NCBI GenBank assembly: GCA_003671065.1
Contig: QWPU01000146.1
Span: 1-7,703 of the forward strand
Origin: Planctomycetota bacterium
GTDB taxonomy: Bacteria; Planctomycetota; Phycisphaerae; Phycisphaerales; SM1A02
Direction of reading: 5' to 3'
Length of the DNA stretch: 7,703 nucleotides
The translations under genes were made by a program, and so were the position numbers. Each line of letters begins with the position of its first letter. Positions within the stretch are counted from its first letter, which is position 1. Below are positions 1 to 6,478 of the stretch, piece after piece. The notes beneath the pieces were generated by a model. The model did not search any database. It saw only the letters and a list, made by a program, of their open reading frames with translations, and was not told the origin of the DNA.

Positions 1-29
1 TGAAAGAAGCATGCCGAGACGATGCTGCA

Positions 30-437
30 TCACGCGCATCCCGTCGACGGCGGTGCGCTGAATGGAATCGAATGACCGTCAGCATCCACCGACACCATGG
101 TGAGTTGCGCCTCGGTCACGCGCGCCCATGTGCCGTCGAGGCGTTGTGCATCGACAACCACTTGCACCGACACCGAACTGCGACCAAGTTTGATGGTGCG
201 CGCCTGAAACTCGACGATCTCACCGACAAACACAGGTGCCTTGAAATCTACGCGATCGACCGATGCGGTCACCCAGCGATGAATCCCGTGGCGGCGCGCT
301 TCGACATATCCAGCTTGATCGATATGGGCCAGAATGATGCCGCCGAAGATCGTGCCTTGGTGATTGGTGTCGCGCGGCATCATGAGCACGCGCAACGCAA
401 GTTTCGGAACATCCATCGCGGGAAACTCTGCAGTCAT
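30..437 (-). CDS. YciA-like acyl-CoA thioesterase (hotdog fold)
   Basis: The predicted product is a 135-residue cytoplasmic protein of the 4HBT/hotdog superfamily, which hydrolyses acyl-CoA to free fatty acid and CoA. The family signature is visible near the N-terminus: MPRDTNHQGTIFGG at about residues 20-33, followed by an Asp at 40 in the long hotdog helix. This is the same arrangement as in E. coli YciA (MPADTN..G.IFGG then D), where the Asp is the catalytic acid. A strand-rich half follows (VDRVDFKAPVFVGEIVEF at 60-77), which is also typical, and the length fits a single hotdog domain. The frame stays open upstream to an ATG at 518, but the family homology starts only around residue 10, and the longer form would overlap the divergent gene. 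I therefore chose the ATG at 437; an ATG at 416 is also possible. No clear Shine-Dalgarno sequence precedes either. The preferred acyl chain cannot be told from sequence. The stop is TGA at 30-32. Confidence 0.88.
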   Translation of the reverse strand: MTAEFPAMDVPKLALRVLMMPRDTNHQGTIFGGIILAHIDQAGYVEARRHGIHRWVTASVDRVDFKAPVFVGEIVEFQARTIKLGRSSVSVQVVVDAQRLDGTWARVTEAQLTMVSVDADGHSIPFSAPPSTGCA

Positions 438-495
438 CGATCGAATGGTACCGTCAACTCTCGGCTTCTCTGCGCCGTCAACACAAACACTTTCG

Positions 496-2010
496 ATGCC
501 ACTCGTCACCGTCATCATTCCAAATTACAACAACGGTCGTGCGAGTAGTCGCGATGGAACACGCGATTTTCTTGGCGATTTGCTCGACAATCTGCAGACG
601 ACGCTCGCGCATGATCCGACGGATCTGGAGATCGTGATCGCTGATGACGGCTCGACCGACGACAGTCTCGACACCGCGCGCGCATGGGCCGCGCGCCGTT
701 GGAGCGATGATTCGCTGCGTGCAGGACAGCCTTTTCTGCGCCTCATTGAACTGCGCCACAGCGGCATTCTGTCCAAAGTGCTCAACGAATTGCACGCGCA
801 GACGAGTGGCGAGTTCATCTGCCGCCTCGATGGCGACATCTTGATTGACACTCCGCAATGGGTTGCGAAGTGCGTTGCCGTGCTTGAAAGCGACACGCGC
901 ATGGGAGTCATGACGGGTGTGCAGCGTTTACCCGATGGTCGAATTCATGCGTTTGGCGACGCGATTCTCAGTCCGTTGGGCTATCACCACATCGGTCAAG
1001 GCGCGCGATTTGAGGACCTTCCTGATGAACTCGAGATCGAACACGCGATGGGTTGCTTTCACATTTCGCGCCGAGAAGCGATTGCAGCGGTCGGTGGCTA
1101 CGACGAAGGTGTGAAGCGTGGACAAACCGAAGAACTCGCCATGCGCCTCAATCTCGCGGGCTGGACTGCGCGGGCCATCAAGCGCGTGAGCTTCCGACAC
1201 TTTCATGTCGAGCGCCATTGGCGGCCAAATGTCGCCGACACGGGAGCGGGGCTCGCCGAAAGTTTGAGTCGATTTCATGAGAAGTGGGGCTGTGACCGCC
1301 TCGCTCCTGACCTTCAAGCAGTTTGGGATCGTTGGCAAGGAACTCCGTTAGTGCAACGAGCGAAACTGAGGGCGCCGCATTCGTGGATTCCAGAAGAGTC
1401 GGGTGATCTTCCCGCTGGTGCCGAATGGCTGGCGTTCGAGCACGATCCGCGGTTGCAAGCGAATATCGCAGCAGAACTTGCACTTTTACGCCTCAACGAT
1501 GGACCCACCGCCATACTCGGCGCGCGCAGCGGACTCACCGCGTTGTTGCGGGCGCGAGAGGGTGTGGAAGTCCATGCTTTTGAAGAACATTTACCATCTA
1601 TTGAGTCTGCTCGCAGATTTTTTGCGCGTACCCAAGTGAAGGGGGGTGTGCCTCAGTGCACTTTCGTTGAGTCGCTTTGTTCCACTAATGCTGAATCAGG
1701 AGCATTCAAGATCGTTGCCCTACTTGACAACTTGGAGCGAACTTGGAATCCTATTGCGCTCCTTGGGGAAGCGAAGCGGTTGTTGGCGTCTGATGGGATT
1801 CTCATTGTGAGATCCCGAGCGCGAGCAACTGCATTGGAAAGTCGCGGGGAAGCGCTGCATGAATGTGCAGCGCACGAACTTCTGCAGATCGTGCGACATG
1901 TGGGTGGTTTCACGCCACTCTCTGGACCAATGACCGATGGACTCGGCCGCTTGATCCTTGTCGCACGACTCTCTAGTTCAGCGGCTCATCTTGTTCACTT
2001 TGGCGCGTAG
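496..2010 (+). CDS. Family 2 glycosyltransferase fused to a degenerate SAM-methyltransferase-like domain
   Basis: The predicted product has 504 residues. The N-terminal part (about 1-280) is a GT-A fold, family 2 glycosyltransferase. It opens directly with the first beta strand (MPLVTVIIPNYNNG), then shows the nucleotide-binding IADDGSTDDS at 48-57, the metal-binding DxD as LDGD at 111-114, and a GGYDE...QTEELAMRL acceptor/catalytic-base segment at about 200-218. No transmembrane segment is visible, so it is probably cytosolic or peripheral, transferring a sugar from an NDP-sugar to an unknown glycan or lipid acceptor. The C-terminal part (about 335-492) resembles a class I methyltransferase: AILGARSG at 339-346 in the place of motif I, an acidic HAFEEH end of strand 2, then FKIVALLDNLE...LLGEAKRLLASDGILIVRSRA at 404-442, and ELLQIVRHVGGF. 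Motif I is not the canonical GxGxG, so activity is uncertain. An ATG at 496 is preferred because it abuts the fold; in-frame ATGs at 445 and 364 would run into the divergent gene. It is probably co-transcribed with the following regulator (37-bp gap). Confidence 0.88.
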   Translation: MPLVTVIIPNYNNGRASSRDGTRDFLGDLLDNLQTTLAHDPTDLEIVIADDGSTDDSLDTARAWAARRWSDDSLRAGQPFLRLIELRHSGILSKVLNELHAQTSGEFICRLDGDILIDTPQWVAKCVAVLESDTRMGVMTGVQRLPDGRIHAFGDAILSPLGYHHIGQGARFEDLPDELEIEHAMGCFHISRREAIAAVGGYDEGVKRGQTEELAMRLNLAGWTARAIKRVSFRHFHVERHWRPNVADTGAGLAESLSRFHEKWGCDRLAPDLQAVWDRWQGTPLVQRAKLRAPHSWIPEESGDLPAGAEWLAFEHDPRLQANIAAELALLRLNDGPTAILGARSGLTALLRAREGVEVHAFEEHLPSIESARRFFARTQVKGGVPQCTFVESLCSTNAESGAFKIVALLDNLERTWNPIALLGEAKRLLASDGILIVRSRARATALESRGEALHECAAHELLQIVRHVGGFTPLSGPMTDGLGRLILVARLSSSAAHLVHFGA

Positions 2011-2047
2011 TCGATCGCCGCGCGCCGCATATGGAATGATCAACGTC

Positions 2048-2773
2048 ATGGCAGAAACAACAATCGAAGCCCCGAACATGCAACTCACTCGTACGCAACT
2101 GTGGTCGGCAATGCGCCTTCCACTTCGCTTGCGAATCTTTGAAACCGCGCGCCGTCTTGGCGAAGCCTCGGTGACCGAACTCGCCGAAGCCGTGGGTCTC
2201 AATCGCACCGCGCTCTACTTCCACTTGCGTCACTTGGAGCGCGCAGGCCTCCTCATCTCGCGCAGTGGCGAGCCAACTCCAGGACGCCGTGGCAAGCGCC
2301 CTCGTTACTACAAGACCGCTGTGCAAGAGATCGTGTTCCCAGTCGACAACGACTCGAAGCGCGAATCACAAAAAGCCGCTGACTTCCTGCGCAATTGGTT
2401 CACCGATAGCCGCCTTGACATCATGGATATCAAGACGCCTGGTGGCCTTGCTGCCAAGCGCATCGGCCTGAGCTGGGAGAACTTCACCGACGACGAAATC
2501 GGCCGCATTCGTGCGATCTATACCGAGGTTGAAGAGATTGTCCGCCGCGCGCGCAATCGTTCAAACAGCACCCGTAAGGCACCGAGCGCAAACTTCCACG
2601 TTGGCTTCGTCTACACGCCAATTGCAGACGGAACCATGCCAAACCCATCGATGCAGTTCAAGAATACTGCTGCACCGAAGGCAAAGACAGCTAAGGTTGA
2701 AGTGAAGCCAAGCAAGACCCAGAAGGTCAACGCGAAAGCTGCGAAGGTTGATGAAGCAGCCGCAACCAAGTAA
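2048..2773 (+). CDS. Winged helix-turn-helix regulator (ArsR-like) with Lys/Ala-rich tail
   Basis: The predicted product has 241 residues. Residues 16-70 form an ArsR/MarR-like winged helix: RLPLRLRIFETARRLGE, then the helix-turn-helix SVTELAEAVGLNRTALYFHLRHLERAGLL at about 41-69. A basic wing follows (GEPTPGRRGKRPRYYKT at 74-90). The middle (100-170) is helical and charged with no recognised ligand site; there are no cysteines for metal sensing. Residues 206-241 are a low-complexity tail rich in Lys and Ala (PKAKTAKVEVKPSKTQ and similar), like the C-terminus of histone H1 or AlgR-P-type proteins, and probably contact DNA non-specifically. The role is inferred to be DNA-binding transcription control; the target is unknown. 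The upstream gene ends 37 bp before, so the two may form an operon. In-frame ATGs lie at 2036 and 2048, and 2048 gives the cleaner start (MAETT); neither has a convincing ribosome binding site. The stop TAA at 2771 is followed by hairpins. Confidence 0.82.
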   Translation: MAETTIEAPNMQLTRTQLWSAMRLPLRLRIFETARRLGEASVTELAEAVGLNRTALYFHLRHLERAGLLISRSGEPTPGRRGKRPRYYKTAVQEIVFPVDNDSKRESQKAADFLRNWFTDSRLDIMDIKTPGGLAAKRIGLSWENFTDDEIGRIRAIYTEVEEIVRRARNRSNSTRKAPSANFHVGFVYTPIADGTMPNPSMQFKNTAAPKAKTAKVEVKPSKTQKVNAKAAKVDEAAATK

Positions 2774-2780
2774 CTCAGTC

Positions 2781-2813
2781 TCGTCACGCGTCTCCTCAAG
2801 AGGCTCGTGACGA
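2781..2813. repeat. Stem-loop just after the regulator gene
   Basis: An 8-bp perfect inverted repeat (TCGTCACG at 2781-2788, CGTGACGA at 2806-2813) encloses further partial pairing around CTCCTCAAGAGG. It begins 8 bp after the regulator stop codon. No T-run follows on either strand, so by itself it is not a standard intrinsic terminator. It could stabilise the 3' end of the transcript or assist the terminator that follows. Confidence 0.6.
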
Positions 2814-2829
2814 ACACGACATGACCATC

Positions 2830-2868
2830 AACGCGAGTCAGCGCATTCCGCTGGCTCGCGTTGTTTTT
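2830..2868 (+). terminator. Intrinsic terminator of the glycosyltransferase-regulator transcript
   Basis: A 14-bp stem is formed by AACGCGAG-T-CAGCG (2830-2843) and CGCTG-G-CTCGCGTT (2849-2862), with one T:G pair and a 5-base loop CATTC. It is followed directly by GTTTTT at 2863-2868. A strong GC stem plus a T-run on the plus strand is the textbook rho-independent form. It sits between the plus-strand regulator and the convergent end of uvrA. On the minus strand no T-run follows the stem, so its effect on uvrA transcripts is doubtful. Confidence 0.85.
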
Positions 2869-2892
2869 GCTGCGTGCTTCGCGTGTTCGTGA

Positions 2893-5817
2893 CTACGCCA
2901 ACATGTTGCGTAACCACTTGCCTGTCCAACTCGAGGCGTGTTTCGCAACCTGCTCGGGTGTGCCTGTCGCAACCACGGTTCCGCCGCGATCGCCGCCTTC
3001 GGGTCCAAGATCGATCAACCAGTCCGCGCATTTCACGACATCGAGATTGTGTTCGATGACGACGAGCGTGTGACCCTTGTCAGCAAGACGATCGAGCACA
3101 GTGAGCAGTCGCGCGACATCGGCAAAGTGCAGACCTGTCGTCGGTTCATCAAGCACATAGAGCGTCGGTGCATCGGTGGCGGTGCCGAGTTCAGTCGCGA
3201 GTTTCACGCGTTGCGCTTCACCACCCGAGAGCGTGGTCGACGCTTGACCGAGTTGCACATAGCCAAGTCCAACATCACGCAAGCACGAGAGCATGCGATG
3301 AATCTTTGGGTGCGCTTCAAAGAACTCGATGGCATCTTCAATCGTGGCGTCCAACACATCAGCAATAGTGCGGCCGCGGTAGCGAATCTCCAGCGTCTCG
3401 CGCGAATAGCGTTTGCCCTTGCACACTTCGCACGCGACAAACACATCGGGAAGAAAGTGCATTTCGATGCGTTTCATGCCTTGACCTTGGCATTCTTCGC
3501 AGCGACCGCCTTTCACATTGAAAGAGAAGCGGCCTGGCTCGTAGCCGCGAATCTTCGACTCGGGCACGAGCGCCCAGATCTTGCGGATCTCATCGAAGAT
3601 CCCTGTGTAGGTCGCCGGATTTGAGCGCGGCGTGCGACCGATCGGCGATTGATCAACTTCAATCACGCGACTGATCTCGCCAAATCCTGTCACGCGCCCG
3701 TGCGCGGCGGGCGTGGTCTTCTCGCCGAGCACATGTTTTTGCGCGGCCTTCAAGAGGATGTCGTTGACCAGCGTCGACTTGCCTGAGCCTGAGACGCCAG
3801 TCACGCAGACGATGCCGCCGAGCGGAAACGCGACATCGATGCCGCGCAAGTTGTTGGCTCGCGCGTCCTTCACGATGATGGCGCGCTTCTCACTCACCTT
3901 TCGTCGCTTGGCTGGTACAGGGATCTTCCGTCGACCCGAGAGATACTCGCCCGTGAGACTCGTGGGATGCGCACTGATTGCGGCCATGTCGCCCTCCGCA
4001 ACTAGTTCACCGCCGTGGCGACCTGGTCCAGGACCGATGTCAACGATCCAATCGGCCGCGCGCATCATGTCTTCGTCGTGTTCAACGACGAGCACAGTGG
4101 TACCGATGTCGGCGAGACGGCGAAGTGTGGCGATGAGTCGATCGTTGTCGCGCTGATGCAAGCCAATCGTTGGCTCATCGAGCACATAGCACACGCCGAC
4201 GAGACCGCTTCCAACTTGCGTGGCAAGACGAATGCGTTGCGCTTCACCGCCGCTGAGCGTGGAACTCGTCCGATCAAGCGAGAGATACTCAAGGCCCACC
4301 GACGCAAGAAAGCCCAATCGCGCTTCGATTTCCTTGAGAATCGGTGTCGCGATCACGCGGCGTTCGTCGCTGAGCGAAAGCGATTGCACCGCCGTCAATG
4401 CACGGCCGACGGTCATCGCCGCGATGTCGCTGATCGACACAGCGCCTTGAGCGCTCGAGAGTTTCACCGCCAGCGCTTCAGTGCGAAGTCGTCGACCATT
4501 ACATGTGTGGCAAGGCGCTTGACTCATGTAACTCATGAGTCGCTCCTTCACGCTTTCGCTTTCCGTTTCCTGCGTGCGCTTGGCGAGCGAAGGCAGCACG
4601 CCGCCCCATTTGAATCCGAGTTTTGCGCTCTCTTCACCCGAGCCATGCATAAGAATCGTGCGGATCTTCGCGGGTAACTCGCCGTAGGGCGTCTCAAGAT
4701 CAATCTTCGCAGCCGCCGCAAAGCCACGCAGATACTTCGCATAGAGCCGAGTCATCCGCGGACCATTTTTTCGCCAGGCTTGAATCGCGTCTTTGAGCGG
4801 CTTGGTGATGTCAGGCACGACAAGCGCTTCATCAAACTCATTCACGGTGCCAAGACCAGCGCACGCACGACACGCTCCTTGCGGCGAGTTGAAGCTGAAG
4901 AGCCGAGGTTCAAGTTCATCGAGCGAACATTCAGGATGATCAGCGCACGCGAATTTCTCGCTGAAGCCGTGGGAGATCCAGGCGTCACCATCTTCAATGA
5001 GCACGACCAGCGCACCTTCAGCAAGTTTCAGCGCAGTCTCAACGCTTTCATGAATGCGTTGGCGCGCAGTCACTTCGATCACGATGCGATCCACTACGGC
5101 GTCGATGTCATTCGCTTCGTAGCGACCAAAGCCAAGTGGGTTTTCCCCGCCGTTTTTAAGCACTTCGCGGAGATCAACGACTGTGCCGTTGGCGCGCGCG
5201 CGCACGAGCCCTTGCTTCTGCAAGCCTTCGAGCACTTCGCGATGGAACCCCTTCTTCGCGCGAATGACTGGCGCGCACAGCATCGCACGCTTGCCCGCAA
5301 ACTTCAGCAGCAGAGTTTCGACGATGCCGCTTGGGCTTGAGGCGCTGATCGATTTGCCGCACACATGCGGCGTCTTCAGTTTGCCTTTGCCAACAAGTTC
5401 GGTGTGCCAACATGTTGGCGTGCCGCAACGCGCGTAGAGCAAACGCAAGTAGTCCCAAATCTCAGTTGTCGTCGCGACGATCGATCGCGGGCTATGACCA
5501 CCCGAGCGCTGCTCAATCGCAATGGTCGGCGGCAACCCTTCAATCGCTTCGACATTGGGCTTCTGCAGCTGATCGAGGAATTGCCGCGCATACGCGCTCA
5601 ACGACTCCATGTACTTGCGCTGACCTTCCGCAAAGATCGTGTCGAACGCCAGCGAACTCTTTCCGCTGCCGGAAACTCCCGTGATGACGACGAGCTTGTC
5701 TCGCGGCAGCGTGACATCGATGTTCTTGAGATTGTGCTCTCGCGCGCCTCGCACGCGAATCGACTTCTCGGGCGCGGCAGTGAGTGCAGAAAGCGAGTTC
5801 TTCTTTGAAGGCGGCAT
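2893..5817 (-). CDS. uvrA: Excinuclease ABC subunit A (UvrA)
   Basis: The predicted product is a 974-residue UvrA, the ABC-type ATPase dimer that, with UvrB, scans DNA for helix-distorting lesions and loads UvrB for nucleotide excision repair. Numbering from the ATG at 5817: Walker A of ATPase 1 is GVSGSGKS at 47-54, followed by the family-diagnostic YMESLSAYARQFLDQ; signature LSGGEAQR is at 521-528 and Walker B VLDEP at 545-549. ATPase 2 has GVSGSGKS at 674-681, LSGGEAQR at 863-870 and LDEP at 889-892. The C-terminal zinc module has C773, C776, C796 and C799. The first zinc module has CRAC (C316, C319) but a C-x5-C pair (C291, C297, with HPEC) where E. coli has C-x2-C. A further CHTC lies at 436-439. 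Residues about 110-240 correspond to the UvrB-binding region. Length fits the family (E. coli 940). A GTG at 5850 in the same frame would add 11 unconserved residues. The gene is convergent with the regulator and lies downstream of uvrB in the same orientation. Confidence 0.98.
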   Translation of the reverse strand: MPPSKKNSLSALTAAPEKSIRVRGAREHNLKNIDVTLPRDKLVVITGVSGSGKSSLAFDTIFAEGQRKYMESLSAYARQFLDQLQKPNVEAIEGLPPTIAIEQRSGGHSPRSIVATTTEIWDYLRLLYARCGTPTCWHTELVGKGKLKTPHVCGKSISASSPSGIVETLLLKFAGKRAMLCAPVIRAKKGFHREVLEGLQKQGLVRARANGTVVDLREVLKNGGENPLGFGRYEANDIDAVVDRIVIEVTARQRIHESVETALKLAEGALVVLIEDGDAWISHGFSEKFACADHPECSLDELEPRLFSFNSPQGACRACAGLGTVNEFDEALVVPDITKPLKDAIQAWRKNGPRMTRLYAKYLRGFAAAAKIDLETPYGELPAKIRTILMHGSGEESAKLGFKWGGVLPSLAKRTQETESESVKERLMSYMSQAPCHTCNGRRLRTEALAVKLSSAQGAVSISDIAAMTVGRALTAVQSLSLSDERRVIATPILKEIEARLGFLASVGLEYLSLDRTSSTLSGGEAQRIRLATQVGSGLVGVCYVLDEPTIGLHQRDNDRLIATLRRLADIGTTVLVVEHDEDMMRAADWIVDIGPGPGRHGGELVAEGDMAAISAHPTSLTGEYLSGRRKIPVPAKRRKVSEKRAIIVKDARANNLRGIDVAFPLGGIVCVTGVSGSGKSTLVNDILLKAAQKHVLGEKTTPAAHGRVTGFGEISRVIEVDQSPIGRTPRSNPATYTGIFDEIRKIWALVPESKIRGYEPGRFSFNVKGGRCEECQGQGMKRIEMHFLPDVFVACEVCKGKRYSRETLEIRYRGRTIADVLDATIEDAIEFFEAHPKIHRMLSCLRDVGLGYVQLGQASTTLSGGEAQRVKLATELGTATDAPTLYVLDEPTTGLHFADVARLLTVLDRLADKGHTLVVIEHNLDVVKCADWLIDLGPEGGDRGGTVVATGTPEQVAKHASSWTGKWLRNMLA

Positions 5818-5859
5818 CGTGGGGGGGAGATGATACGAAGCGCTCTGCACTGAGGAACG

Positions 5860-5886
5860 AATATGAACCAGTCATGAACCACGCAA
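5860..5886 (-). promoter_or_regulatory. uvrA: Possible uvrA promoter
   Basis: Read on the minus strand, TTGCGT (5886-5881) could be a -35 element and CATATT (5865-5860) a -10 element. Their spacing of 15 bp is shorter than ideal; shifting the -10 to TATTCG (5863-5858) gives 17 bp but a poorer match. The site would place transcription start some 30-40 bp upstream of the chosen ATG at 5817. The elements are weak and this is a suggestion from position and partial matches only. Confidence 0.3.
5865..5879 (-). promoter_or_regulatory. Candidate LexA box (GTTC-N7-GTTC) upstream of uvrA
   Basis: The plus strand reads GAACCAGTCATGAAC, which is GTTC-N7-GTTC on the coding strand of uvrA. This is exactly the direct-repeat LexA operator form known from alphaproteobacteria. 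A third GAAC lies at 5855-5858, six bases before the first. The motif is 48-62 bp upstream of the uvrA ATG and overlaps the possible -10/-35 spacer, where a repressor would act. uvrA is a common member of SOS regulons. The match covers only eight fixed bases, and the lexA gene of this organism is not in view, so the call is an inference. Confidence 0.45.
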
Positions 5887-5975
5887 CTTATTGCACTGTC
5901 AGCACTTCGCATGAGTCTGAAGACTATGTTTTTATCCTTTTCGCCGTCTTTTTGCGACCTTTACATTGGAAGAGC

Positions 5976-6000
5976 CGAAGTATGCAGTAGAAATACTTCG
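5976..6000. repeat. 25-bp inverted repeat in the uvrB-uvrA gap
   Basis: CGAAGTAT (5976-5983) and ATACTTCG (5993-6000) form a perfect 8-bp inverted repeat around a 9-base spacer. No T-run follows on either strand, so a terminator is unlikely. It lies about 160 bp upstream of the uvrA start in a locally AT-rich stretch and could be a repressor or activator operator, or an RNA hairpin. Function is unknown. Confidence 0.5.
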
Positions 6001-6330
6001 CTGATGTCACCGTCTGTCCTTTCCATTCTGTCCGAGCCAACGAAGCCCAGCCTATTGCTGACCGTGGCTACGACGATTACGGCGATTACGGCGACTCCGA
6101 AGACCCCGCCAGTCCTGCTTCACACACTGCACGACGGCAAAACATCTCCACATCTCCAGGCCCTGATGAGTGGCGCGCGCTTGAACGGCGCGCGTCTTCG
6201 TTTCGGCTCCGCGGAAGCGGCGGCTGCATCGGTCGACCCGGTGAGCGGTCGGGCGAGAGCGCTCGCGGTTGAACGGACGCGGTTGAACCGTCGCGGCTAA
6301 GGCCGCTTCCTTTGGTGTTCATGATGCGTG

Positions 6331-6370
6331 GTCGAGTCAACTTGGATCAACTTGGATCAATTTCGATCAA
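6331..6370. repeat. 10-bp phased direct repeats (GATCAA core)
   Basis: Four consecutive 10-bp units end in TCAA: GTCGAGTCAA, CTTGGATCAA, CTTGGATCAA and TTTCGATCAA. The two middle copies are identical and the outer ones partly degenerate. A 10-bp period puts each TTGATC core (minus strand) on the same face of the helix, as in co-operative protein-binding sites. The array is about 110 bp downstream of the uvrB stop codon. No function can be assigned. Confidence 0.6.
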
Positions 6371-6478
6371 CATGCGTGGGCATCGCATCCTCTCGCAGGA
6401 ATGAGTGAGCCTGTCGGCGAACAGTGCGCTTGAAGTGAAGGGGAGAATGAGTCCGACTGCAAGGACGGGAGTTTCTCT

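Larger units (their letters stand above)
5887..6478. other. Long intergenic region between uvrB and uvrA with no convincing gene
   Basis: No frame here encodes a protein I can recognise. A plus-strand frame from ATG 5911 to 6300 and a minus-strand frame from 6340 to 6086 are open, but both give unstructured, composition-driven translations. A third plus-strand frame (5991-6275) has a DYGDYGDS repeat and a more protein-like tail (DEWRALERR) but no start codon after the preceding TAG. Short repeats occur: 9-bp units of CGATTACGG type at about 6070-6094, two copies of CGCGGTTGAAC at 6265-6275 and 6279-6289, and a small hairpin GCGGC-TAAG-GCCGC at 6293-6306 without a T-run. The region must contain the 3' untranslated end of uvrB and the uvrA regulatory region; it may also hold a decayed gene or a small RNA. 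Confidence 0.55.

Noticed and set aside
364..495. In-frame N-terminal extension of the glycosyltransferase to an ATG at 364 or 445
   Set aside because: The first beta strand of the GT-A fold begins at the ATG at 496, and the 364 start would run through the thioesterase coding region on the other strand.
438..518. In-frame extension of the thioesterase to an ATG at 518
   Set aside because: The extra 27 residues do not resemble the family, and they would overlap the start of the divergent glycosyltransferase.
5191..5200. Alternating GC dinucleotide run within uvrA
   Set aside because: It encodes ordinary Ala/Arg codons in the UvrB-binding region and is short enough to be a by-product of codon use.
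2938..5808. Long plus-strand open frames antisense to uvrA (for example 2938-3624, 4015-4677, 4780-5340, 5365-5808)
   Set aside because: They lie wholly opposite a clear uvrA, have Arg/His/Ala-rich translations with no domain, and are explained by GC-rich codon use on the other strand.
5818..5850. GTG start for uvrA at 5850
   Set aside because: It adds 11 residues without resemblance to UvrA N-termini; the ATG at 5817 is closer to the conserved IRVRGAREHNLKNID segment.
5911..6300. Plus-strand open frame of 129 codons in the uvrB-uvrA gap
   Set aside because: The translation is Ser/Thr/Ala/Arg-rich with no motif, and no ribosome binding site is seen. The neighbouring frame looks more protein-like yet has no start codon.
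6265..6306. Cluster of small inverted and direct repeats as a uvrB terminator
   Set aside because: The stems are short, compete with one another, and none is followed by a T-run on the minus strand.
6086..6340. Minus-strand open frame of 84 codons in the uvrB-uvrA gap
   Set aside because: The product is an Arg/Ser/Pro-rich sequence with no recognisable domain, consistent with chance in GC-rich DNA.
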